A DNA stretch of 6,402 bases from RGIG464 sp045599585 (GTDB lineage Bacteria; Myxococcota_A; Bradymonadia; UBA4248): positions 1 through 6,402 of the forward strand of contig JAZRWH010000133.1 in NCBI GenBank assembly GCA_045599585.1. Reading direction: 5' to 3'. A program made the position numbers and the translations under genes. The notes under the pieces are model-generated. The model saw only the letters and a program-made list of their open reading frames with translations, was not told the DNA's origin and did not search any database. Shown here piece by piece: positions 1 to 4,904 of the stretch (position 1 is the stretch's first letter; every line of letters starts with the position of its first letter).

Positions 1-133
1 AAGTAGGGGAAGAGTCTTTTAATAAGCTACCAAATTGCAGCTGCGACGCTAAACCGAATATTGCAGTTTGAAATTGTTGAAACTGTTCACGACTCATTTC
101 TATATTATCGCTAATTCTACTCACCCCTTTCAT
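1..133 (-). CDS. N-terminal part of an unidentified structural gene, possibly portal protein (runs off the window)
   Basis: This frame is open from just after the TerL stop to the window edge and gives about 44 codons with no stop. The peptide includes SREQFQQFQTAIFGLASQL and is otherwise not recognised. The portal suggestion rests only on position, since portal genes commonly follow the large terminase in tailed phages. The start is uncertain. An ATG at 133-131 overlaps the TerL stop but has no ribosome binding site before it. An ATG at 97-95 lies about 24 bases past the strong AAAGGGGTG at 130-122. The codon best spaced from that site (8 bases after GGGG) is ATT at 115-113, giving a product beginning (M)SDNIEMSREQ. 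The outermost start is listed here. Confidence 0.6.
   Translation of the reverse strand, partial: MKGVSRISDNIEMSREQFQQFQTAIFGLASQLQFGSLLKDSSPT
122..130 (-). promoter_or_regulatory. Ribosome binding site AAAGGGGTG of the gene after terL
   Basis: This purine-rich Shine-Dalgarno-like site lies just past the TerL stop. No ATG, GTG or TTG lies at a normal distance downstream; the well-spaced in-frame codon is ATT at 115-113. It therefore argues for a non-AUG start, or against the ATG choices at 133 and 97. Confidence 0.5.
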
Positions 134-1977
134 TAACGAATCTTTGGTCTTCTAAATTGAATAAATTTATTAATATTTGTATTATCTGATTTTCTACTTT
201 TAATAGCTGTTCCTCGACGCAATTCATACAGTCGATGGCAGAGAAGCCAGAAGACATACGCTCTATCGTCGTGCATTATATTACGTTTTTCAACAGCTAA
301 TTGATATTGCACATTCATACCTTCACCACTTTGAGTTTTTCTAAATGTACATATCTCGTTTTTCATTAATTCTATTTGTTCAAAGTTAACTATTTCTTCA
401 GGTGACAGATAATAGGTTTTCATTATTTCTTCGCCTGTTTTTGAATCAACTCCATCAGTTATAGATATAAAATCCTGTCCATTATATTGATATGGAAATT
501 TAATTACTCCAAGCTCCATTAACTCAATGGCTTCTTCAATCATTTGTGTTCTATATTTACGCGGATTAATTAATCTAACCTTATTAATTGCATCTGGATA
601 TCTACTGCGATAATCAACATATATTTCATGCGTTAAATCAATTAAACCTTTATGTTCTTTACCAGTAGCATCTTTCCAGTTGTTTAATAATCCATCCGCA
701 TAAGTACTTACGCCGCCTCCACCTGAACCAGCGTCAAGCATAATACTATCTATAAATTCATAATCAATGTTATCGCCATTATATCTATTAAGCGTATTTC
801 TAATTTCAGCAAGCTGTCTATTAGAATCCAGCTTCAATTTCTTTGATGAAACTGTGTCGACAAAATTTGTACAGCTGATAATATTTCCGCAAATTCCAAC
901 TTCTGGGTCATCTATAATTTCCATTGCACCAAGAATTGAATTATCGCCAGTTCTAGCTGGGTCAAACGCAAGAATAATATTATTACCTGTAAAATCTAAA
1001 GTTGGAATAATCTGTTTTTCATTATGACGCACAGTAGACCATTTAATAATCTGGTTATCGCCACCAGTTAAATCCGGCTTATTGTAATATTCTCTTCTTG
1101 CTTTTTCAGCATTCTTCTTCATTTCGCTATCAACAACAGCTTTTGAAAGAAGGGCGGGAATTTCTTCGCCTTTATGATACATAGTCATCGCTGTGTAACA
1201 TGGCATATCTGCCACAAATACATCTTTACGACCCGCAATCATATCCATAGCACACTGTTTGTATTCACGATAAAACATGCAGTCTACGGTATTTTGCGAT
1301 GAAGCCATAATAATCTGGTTATAAGGTTGTCTTGTAATTGTATCCTTTTCTTTTGCTGCATCTTTACCATACTTTGCACTTGCATCCTGTGATACGAATG
1401 GGATAGTGGCTGTGATAAGCTCATCATCTACAAAAGCGGCTTCGTCATATACAATAAGATTAGCTCTTTTACCTCTAACATTATCCGGTTTACTGTTTAA
1501 TGTCATAATTTTAGAACCGTTATGAAATGATACTGAATAGCTTGCTGGATCGTGCTTGAATCCAGTAGGATTCTTTGCATTACCCTCGGTTTCATCCATA
1601 ACGATATCTTTCAAGTCAGGAATAGACTCACTAGTTCTACCTTGACGTAATATAATTTCTTCAATCTTAGCAAAAGTTTCCTTAGCCTGATTGCCGACTG
1701 AAGAAATGATATAAATATTCTGATTTGGATACAGTAAAGCTCGGAGAATACAATAAATAGCAATAATAAAAGACTTGCCCCAGTTTCTGGAACAAGCCCA
1801 AATAGCTTTACTAGTATTCCACGAAGCTTGTAATACCCAAGCTTGTGCATCAGATAAATAAATACCTAACAGATCTTCGCAAGCAATCACTGGATTTCTT
1901 CTCCAGAATGCGAGAGTGGCTGCGTCTGCTTCGTATAATCTGCGACGCGCTTCTGTTAGGATAGTATGTTTAGCCAT
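133..1977 (-). CDS. terL: Terminase large subunit (TerL), packaging ATPase and nuclease
   Basis: TerL is the motor that drives phage DNA into the procapsid through the portal and cuts the concatemer. Residue numbers here count from the upstream GTG at 1986. The N-terminal ATPase shows a Walker A motif SRNWGKS (66-72), a Walker B motif LIVYDE (177-182) and a probable coupling motif MASSQ (227-231). The C-terminal RNase H-like nuclease shows FDPARTGD (D342), IMLDAG (D418) and HDDR (D573/D574), the expected three acidic clusters. The length of about 614 residues is normal for this type. I chose the ATG at 1977 because AGGCGG at 1991-1986 is 8 bases before it; the GTG at 1986 and ATG at 1983 are too close to that site. 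The start overlaps the stop of the upstream gene by 8 bases, which suggests translational coupling. Confidence 0.95.
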   Translation of the reverse strand: MAKHTILTEARRRLYEADAATLAFWRRNPVIACEDLLGIYLSDAQAWVLQASWNTSKAIWACSRNWGKSFIIAIYCILRALLYPNQNIYIISSVGNQAKETFAKIEEIILRQGRTSESIPDLKDIVMDETEGNAKNPTGFKHDPASYSVSFHNGSKIMTLNSKPDNVRGKRANLIVYDEAAFVDDELITATIPFVSQDASAKYGKDAAKEKDTITRQPYNQIIMASSQNTVDCMFYREYKQCAMDMIAGRKDVFVADMPCYTAMTMYHKGEEIPALLSKAVVDSEMKKNAEKARREYYNKPDLTGGDNQIIKWSTVRHNEKQIIPTLDFTGNNIILAFDPARTGDNSILGAMEIIDDPEVGICGNIISCTNFVDTVSSKKLKLDSNRQLAEIRNTLNRYNGDNIDYEFIDSIMLDAGSGGGGVSTYADGLLNNWKDATGKEHKGLIDLTHEIYVDYRSRYPDAINKVRLINPRKYRTQMIEEAIELMELGVIKFPYQYNGQDFISITDGVDSKTGEEIMKTYYLSPEEIVNFEQIELMKNEICTFRKTQSGEGMNVQYQLAVEKRNIMHDDRAYVFWLLCHRLYELRRGTAIKSRKSDNTNINKFIQFRRPKIR

Positions 1978-3139
1978 CAACATCACCGCCTAAATCTAAG
2001 TTTTCTAAATAGAAACCATTATCTTTTAATATTTTTTCATATGCGGTAATTTTTGTGACATATTCATTTTCTCGAATTTTTAATAAACGGCGCTCTTCTT
2101 TAAGTTCGTCGTTCTCATCTTGATATTGCTGCAAAAGATTGCGTTGGGTTTCAATAATGTCGTTAATATCATTATCGCCGAGCTGAATATTTTCCATCAT
2201 ACTCTTTATACTAATATCAGTGCTCCAACGAGTAGCAGGGGATTGCAGCTGGTCATAGAAATTAACTTCGCCAGATTTGATATCTTTCTCTCTCATATCT
2301 CGCATTAATCCAGTGAGCGTTCCTTTGCCGGCTCGCTGGTCTCCACGTGATTTAACAGAAATACCATTTTCCTTGGCAATCTTTTCGTTACTTGCAACCA
2401 ATGCTTTTTTAGCTTCATTAAAATCTTTAATTTCGCTCATATCTCTGCGCGGGTCAAGCCTTGAAATCGCAATATCATATTTATTGATCTGATTATTATT
2501 GTTAATAATCTGTATAATTTGTTTTATTTTATAATTGTCGCTTAATAGTTCATCATCGTCTAAATAACCTAGAAATTCAACAAACATAATACGACGCTCT
2601 TTAGGAACATATCCTTCAAACGGATCATATCCCATCATTTTAATTACTTCACTTTTTGCGCGGCGCTCATCAACACTCCAATTTGTTTCAGCCAATTCCT
2701 CAGCTTCTTCTTCAGCTTCTTTCTTGGTAACTTCTAACTCACCATCGTATAATGATTTAGCAAAAGTTTTGCCTTGATACTGACGAGCATTGATTTGGCG
2801 TATATAATACCCAAAATTAAAATCATCTCGTGAATTCTGAATTGAAACAAATAAACTACGATAAAATGGAACATCTAAAATAGCGCATATAACCTTAGTC
2901 GCAAATTCTTGACTATATTGTTTTTCATAATAAGCAAACAACTCTTTTACACATTCTACGCAAACATGAGCATATTTATCATTACCATCATGCGTTTTTG
3001 AATAAGTTGTTTTATAAAAAACTTTCATCGGGTCAGCAACCTCTTTACCGCAACAAGTGCAACGATAAATTTTTACATCTGCCGTTCCTTTTTCATTTTT
3101 CGCCGCGGTTTTTTTAACTGCCTTCTTTTTAGTTGGCAT
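1970..3139 (-). CDS. Zinc-finger and coiled-coil protein in the small-terminase position (putative TerS-like packaging protein)
   Basis: This 389-residue protein lies directly upstream of TerL and overlaps it by 8 bases, the usual place of the small terminase, which recognises the DNA and loads TerL. The sequence shows a very basic Lys/Ala-rich tail (residues 3-18), a likely zinc site made of C27-x-x-C30 and C60-x-x-C63, an acidic Glu-rich stretch (about 138-151), and a long charged helical segment near the C-terminus (about 325-372) that should form a coiled coil. A DNA-binding zinc module followed by an oligomerising coiled coil fits TerS, but at 389 residues it is well above the usual 140-200, and I see no helix-turn-helix. 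The role is inferred from position. The start is firm: AAGGAGGTG at 3153-3145 is ideally spaced before the ATG. Confidence 0.85.
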   Translation of the reverse strand: MPTKKKAVKKTAAKNEKGTADVKIYRCTCCGKEVADPMKVFYKTTYSKTHDGNDKYAHVCVECVKELFAYYEKQYSQEFATKVICAILDVPFYRSLFVSIQNSRDDFNFGYYIRQINARQYQGKTFAKSLYDGELEVTKKEAEEEAEELAETNWSVDERRAKSEVIKMMGYDPFEGYVPKERRIMFVEFLGYLDDDELLSDNYKIKQIIQIINNNNQINKYDIAISRLDPRRDMSEIKDFNEAKKALVASNEKIAKENGISVKSRGDQRAGKGTLTGLMRDMREKDIKSGEVNFYDQLQSPATRWSTDISIKSMMENIQLGDNDINDIIETQRNLLQQYQDENDELKEERRLLKIRENEYVTKITAYEKILKDNGFYLENLDLGGDVDG

Positions 3140-3144
3140 TGCCG

Positions 3145-3153
3145 CACCTCCTT
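3145..3153 (-). promoter_or_regulatory. Strong ribosome binding site AAGGAGGTG before the packaging genes
   Basis: This is a near-perfect match to the 16S rRNA 3' end and the strongest site in the window. It lies 19 bases after the CCA of tRNA-Lys, so it would stay intact on the message after the tRNA is cut off. I see no promoter between the tRNA and this site. Confidence 0.85.
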
Positions 3154-3172
3154 ATCTCATACTCTTTTTCTC

Positions 3173-3248
3173 TGGTATCCCCGGGCAGACTCGAACTGCC
3201 GGTCTCTCGATTAAAAGTCGCTTGCTTTACCGTCTAAGCTACGGGGAT
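3173..3248 (-). tRNA. tRNA-Lys (anticodon TTT)
   Basis: The 76-base cloverleaf has acceptor stem ATCCCCG/CGGGGAT, discriminator A and encoded CCA. The D stem is GCTT/AAGC and the T arm is GGCAG-TTCGAGT-CTGCC. The anticodon loop CTTTTAA gives TTT, reading AAA/AAG. The anticodon stem AGCGA/TCGAG has only three Watson-Crick pairs next to the loop; 27-43 and 28-42 are A-G and G-A mismatches. It is the last tRNA of the array and one base after tRNA-Met. Confidence 0.93.
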
Positions 3249-3249
3249 A

Positions 3250-3326
3250 TGGTACACTGTCAGGGACTCGAACCCCGAATCTGCCGGTTATGAGCCGGAT
3301 ACTCTAACCAATTGAGTTAACAGTGT
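3250..3326 (-). tRNA. tRNA-Met elongator or tRNA-Ile2 (anticodon CAT)
   Basis: The 77-base cloverleaf has a fully paired acceptor stem ACACTGT/ACAGTGT, discriminator A and encoded CCA. The D stem is ACTC/GAGT, the anticodon loop CTCATAA lies in a CCGG/CCGG stem (27-43 is T-C), and the T arm is CGGGG-TTCGAGT-CCCTG. The A1-T72 pair and pyrimidine 11-purine 24 rule out an initiator. Whether C34 stays C (Met) or becomes lysidine (Ile, reading ATA) cannot be told from sequence alone; C4-G69 is present, but that does not decide it. Confidence 0.92.
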
Positions 3327-3330
3327 ATAT

Positions 3331-3405
3331 TGGCGCGAAGTCTAGGACTCGAACCTAGAACCTACCGGTTAACAGCCGGTTGCTCTACCATTGAGCTAAC
3401 AACGC
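3331..3405 (-). tRNA. tRNA-Asn (anticodon GTT)
   Basis: This is a 75-base cloverleaf with D stem GCTC/GAGC, anticodon arm ACCGG-CTGTTAA-CCGGT, T arm CTAGG-TTCGAGT-CCTAG, discriminator G (as expected for Asn) and encoded CCA. The acceptor stem GCGTTGT/ACTTCGC has two adjacent T-T mismatches at pairs 4-69 and 5-68, which is unusual. All other stems are perfect, so the gene looks intact rather than decayed. Confidence 0.9.
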
Positions 3406-3410
3406 ATAAT

Positions 3411-3490
3411 TGGCTGACGAGGCTGGATTCGAACCAGCGGAATGCAGGAATCAAAATCCTGTGTGTTAAACCAAACTTCACCACTCGCCA
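3411..3490 (-). tRNA. tRNA-Gln (anticodon TTG)
   Basis: The acceptor stem TGGCGAG/CTCGTCA has one G-T pair, with discriminator G and encoded CCA. The T1-A72 pair at the end of the stem is typical of tRNA-Gln. The anticodon arm is CAGGA-TTTTGAT-TCCTG and the T arm is GCTGG-TTCGAAT-CCAGC. The D loop is long (11 bases, with an A-A at 13-22) and the variable loop has 6, giving 80 bases in total. It reads CAA and, by wobble, CAG. Confidence 0.92.
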
Positions 3491-3491
3491 A

Positions 3492-3568
3492 TGGTTGCAG
3501 GGGAGGGGGTCGAACCCTCACGATCTGGGTTATGAGCCCAGCTGTCCTACCTTTAGACACACCCTGCG
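3492..3568 (-). tRNA. Initiator tRNA-fMet (anticodon CAT)
   Basis: This 77-base tRNA carries all the standard features of a bacterial initiator. The first pair is a C1-A72 mismatch (CGCAGGG against CCCTGCA), needed for formylation and for resistance to peptidyl-tRNA hydrolase. The D stem TGTC/GACA has purine 11-pyrimidine 24 (G-C), the reverse of elongators. The anticodon stem CTGGG/CCCAG has the three consecutive G-C pairs that admit it to the ribosomal P site. The anticodon loop is CTCATAA, the T arm is GAGGG-TTCGACC-CCCTC, and CCA is encoded. It is the first tRNA of the array and follows the large noncoding region directly, so RNase P cutting at its 5' end would also set the 3' end of any upstream RNA. 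Confidence 0.94.
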
Positions 3569-3576
3569 ACAAAAAG

Positions 3577-3671
3577 TCCCTACATGTTACGCGTGATTAT
3601 CAATTACCCACAATTGCATTAGCAAGTTAAGTAATCTACATAGGCTCGTAGGGATCAATTTTAAACGAGCC
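3577..3671 (-). other. 3' pseudoknot domain of the candidate large RNA
   Basis: On the minus strand, GGCUCGU (3671-3665) pairs with ACGAGCC (3649-3643) across a 15-base loop. The loop contains UCCCU (3654-3650), which can pair with AGGGA (3581-3577). If the hairpin opens, the match grows to seven bases, UCCCUAC/GUAGGGA. The second strand is followed by C and then five U just before the tRNA, so the fold could act as a terminator-like or processing structure. A small hairpin UUGC-UAAU-GCAA (3625-3614) lies between the two parts. Confidence 0.45.
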
Positions 3672-4009
3672 ACTAAGCAGACTCTCTCTTTAATGTTCAT
3701 CTCTTTACGGTCAACCGAAGGCTAATGGAGGCCTGAATAGGTGTTTATTACACGTCCACCCAAACGTCATGAATCGCTATATTGTCTCGTTATTAACAAT
3801 AACGGCTCAAGAACATCCTCCTACACATGGCAGGTGATTAAATTGCTTGATTGCACTTAGATGGTGCAGGTAAGGCAAGCGAACCCCACAGTTTGACCCA
3901 TCGATGTGCGAGCTGCACAAACCACACATCTTTATAAGGTAATAATATTTAAGCTCGCTCATGCACCTTGTACTTCGGCATCGACACGAGTAACACTTTC
4001 GAATGCACG

Positions 4010-4027
4010 CAACACTCTCAACACTCT
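4010..4027 (-). repeat. Perfect tandem 9-base repeat inside the noncoding RNA
   Basis: AGAGTGTTG occurs twice in succession on the minus strand, with a partial third copy (AAAGTGTTA) about 15 bases further on. It lies in a part of the RNA where I find no strong local hairpin, so it may be a linker or a binding site. Confidence 0.6.
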
Positions 4028-4165
4028 AATCGCTAAAGGCGTATCCTTTTCTGCACGATTTAATTCTCACTTACTTGGACTGGTTATTGCGAACTTGCCA
4101 CCAGTGGGGCGTCTCGTTTAATTTCTCCTCACGCGGGATATGGCGCAGTGACATAACTGCGCATT

Positions 4166-4188
4166 AAAAAGGCCGGGAAAATCCCACC
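4166..4188 (-). terminator. Terminator-like hairpin followed by five T
   Basis: On the minus strand, GGTGGGA-TTT-TCCCGGCC forms an imperfect stem with one wobble and a bulge, and TTTTT follows. It could end the message of the HU and 79-residue genes, in which case the noncoding RNA would begin after it and be about 600 bases. It could equally be one of that RNA's helices, since hairpins of the same kind lie on both sides. Confidence 0.3.
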
Positions 4189-4308
4189 AAAGTCCCAGCG
4201 GTCTGACGTCATGACCTCCCAATCGGTATGCACCGACGCTCCTTACCGTAATATTATCTTTCCCGCTCCGTGAAAAGATTTCTTTGTTAACATTACCTAG
4301 CGATAACG

Positions 4309-4335
4309 GGAAGTATCATTTTCTGCATGACTTCC
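4309..4335 (-). other. Hairpin after the 79-residue gene
   Basis: GGAAGT and ACTTCC pair across a 15-base loop that holds a further CAT/ATG match. It lies 26 bases beyond the TAG of the 79-residue gene and has no T run, so it is not a simple intrinsic terminator. It may protect the 3' end of the message or belong to the leader of the noncoding RNA. The rest of 4278-4361 shows nothing recognisable, and I see no convincing -35/-10 pair there. Confidence 0.35.
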
Positions 4336-4361
4336 AACCTGCTCACTCATATTTGTTACCG

Positions 4362-4601
4362 CTAAACGGCGCTGTTTTGTCTTTTCATTTCGAACTGTTC
4401 ATGGATCATTTCATCAAACCTCACGAATGTCCAAATAATTACATTGTTATTTACTGCGTTAATGTGTTCAACATTCAACGCATATATCTCATCCATGTTT
4501 TCCTTAGTGATTGTTATAAGCTCTCCAAATGCATCAACAATATCGCAGCCTATGTATTCACATGCGAAAACAACCTGGCCTACTGTTAAATCCGTTTGCA
4601 T
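4362..4601 (-). CDS. Small phage protein of unknown function (79 residues)
   Basis: I do not recognise this protein. It is acidic to neutral and looks soluble, with a mixed helix and strand composition, no transmembrane stretch and no cysteine pair suggesting a metal site. Phrases such as NNNVIIWTFVRFDE suggest a buried beta strand near the C-terminal third. It is supported as a real gene by an AGGAG site (4616-4612) 10 bases before its ATG and by tight packing: its ribosome binding site overlaps the TAG of the HU-like gene, and only 13 bases separate the two. It is the last protein gene before the noncoding RNA block, so it is probably translated from the same message as HU. Confidence 0.75.
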   Translation of the reverse strand: MQTDLTVGQVVFACEYIGCDIVDAFGELITITKENMDEIYALNVEHINAVNNNVIIWTFVRFDEMIHEQFEMKRQNSAV

Positions 4602-4614
4602 ACTAAATTTTCTC

Positions 4615-4890
4615 CTATTTTCTAATCCTATTCTTTAATTCCTTTGACGCTCTAAAACGTGGATACATATATGGCTCCATCTTTACCATATCTTTTGTAT
4701 AATTGTCAAAATATTGATGCCCTTGACGCTTATATACTTCAAACACTCCAAGATTCGGGATTTTAACATTCCCATAACCTTCAAGTTGATCTCCTATAAT
4801 ACGCCAAGCTTCCTTTAATATTTCATCGCAAACATATATCTCATACCCTGTTCTCTTCGACGTCTCTTTGATAAGTTCCTTACCTGTCAC
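4615..4890 (-). CDS. HU/IHF-family DNA-binding protein (GTG start)
   Basis: The 91 residues match the HU/IHF fold along their length. There is an N-terminal helical pair (about 3-38), the core strand turn VKIPNLGVFEV (42-52) corresponding to the conserved G-x-F of HU, a basic beta arm (about 53-72), and the closing helix ASKELKNRI (81-89). Such proteins bind the minor groove as dimers and bend or compact DNA; in phages they can assist replication, recombination or packaging. The arm tip usually contains R-N-P-x-T-G with an intercalating proline. Here that place reads FDNYTKD with no proline, so bending may be weaker or different. The start is GTG, because the overlapping ATG at 4892 reads straight into TGA; GGTGGTGA at 4902-4895 supports the GTG. 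It may act with the metallophosphatase just upstream, but no direct link is shown. Confidence 0.9.
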   Translation of the reverse strand: MTGKELIKETSKRTGYEIYVCDEILKEAWRIIGDQLEGYGNVKIPNLGVFEVYKRQGHQYFDNYTKDMVKMEPYMYPRFRASKELKNRIRK

Positions 4891-4894
4891 ATTT

Positions 4895-4902
4895 TCACCA
4901 CC
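4895..4902 (-). promoter_or_regulatory. Ribosome binding site GGTGGTGA that decides the GTG start of the HU-like gene
   Basis: GGTGG ends 7 bases before the GTG at 4890. The site begins right after the stop of the metallophosphatase gene. An ATG that overlaps the GTG is out of frame and stops at once, so GTG is the only workable start. Confidence 0.6.
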
Positions 4903-4904
4903 AT

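Larger units (their letters stand above)
3569..4277 (-). ncRNA. Large structured noncoding RNA upstream of the tRNA array, candidate GOLLD/ROOL-class giant RNA
   Basis: About 700 bases hold no credible gene but many short-range helices. Pairs, in minus-strand order, include 4272-4277/4258-4263, UCGGU-GCAU-ACCGA (4236-4223), GGUC/GACC around a palindromic loop (4216-4200), GCGCAGU/ACUGCGC (4162-4143), ACUGGU/ACCAGU (4105-4079), AAAGG-AUACG-CCUUU (4049-4035), UGUGC-AGCUC-GCACA (3919-3905), GCUUG/CAAGC enclosing UGCAC/GUGCA (3880-3845), CGUUAUU-GUU-AAUAACG (3804-3788) and GGCUCGU/ACGAGCC (3671-3643), plus a probable 3' pseudoknot. By count, 4141-4240 is 55% G+C against 32% for 601-700 in terL. 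Known GOLLD and ROOL RNAs have this size, occur in phages and often adjoin tRNAs. The strand is inferred from the neighbours; ends are approximate, no clear promoter was found, and the class is unproven. Confidence 0.6.

Noticed and set aside
3152..3160. Mini-frame ATG-AGA-TAA just before the AAGGAGGTG site
   Set aside because: It has no ribosome binding site of its own; a three-codon match near a purine-rich leader is easily chance.
3330..3630. Plus-strand frames of 88 and 62 codons
   Set aside because: They lie antisense across the Asn, Gln and fMet tRNA genes. Phrases such as GLEPRTYR arise from tRNA T-arm sequence, a known source of false proteins.
3906..4121. A 71-codon plus-strand reading frame inside the noncoding region
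   Set aside because: It is opposite to every other gene, lacks a ribosome binding site, and covers hairpin-forming sequence; it is most likely chance.
4129..4233. A 34-codon minus-strand frame starting GTG, with AAGGAG 5 bases before it
   Set aside because: It is bounded by a TAA just upstream, overlaps several strong hairpins of the noncoding RNA, uses G+C-rich codons unlike its neighbours, and its product is not recognised. It could be real only if homologues keep the frame.
3569..4277. CRISPR array or insertion sequence in the noncoding stretch
   Set aside because: There are no regularly spaced repeats, no terminal inverted repeats and no transposase fragment; the short repeats are irregular and fit RNA structure better.
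4250..4360. Search for a promoter driving the noncoding RNA
   Set aside because: TTAACA near 4286 resembles a -35 box and GATAAT near 4256 a -10 box, but the spacing is about 26 bases; no acceptable pair was found, so none is listed.
4284..4638. Plus-strand frames of 101 and 64 codons
   Set aside because: They are antisense to the 79-residue gene, which has a good ribosome binding site and operon spacing; the plus-strand frames have neither.
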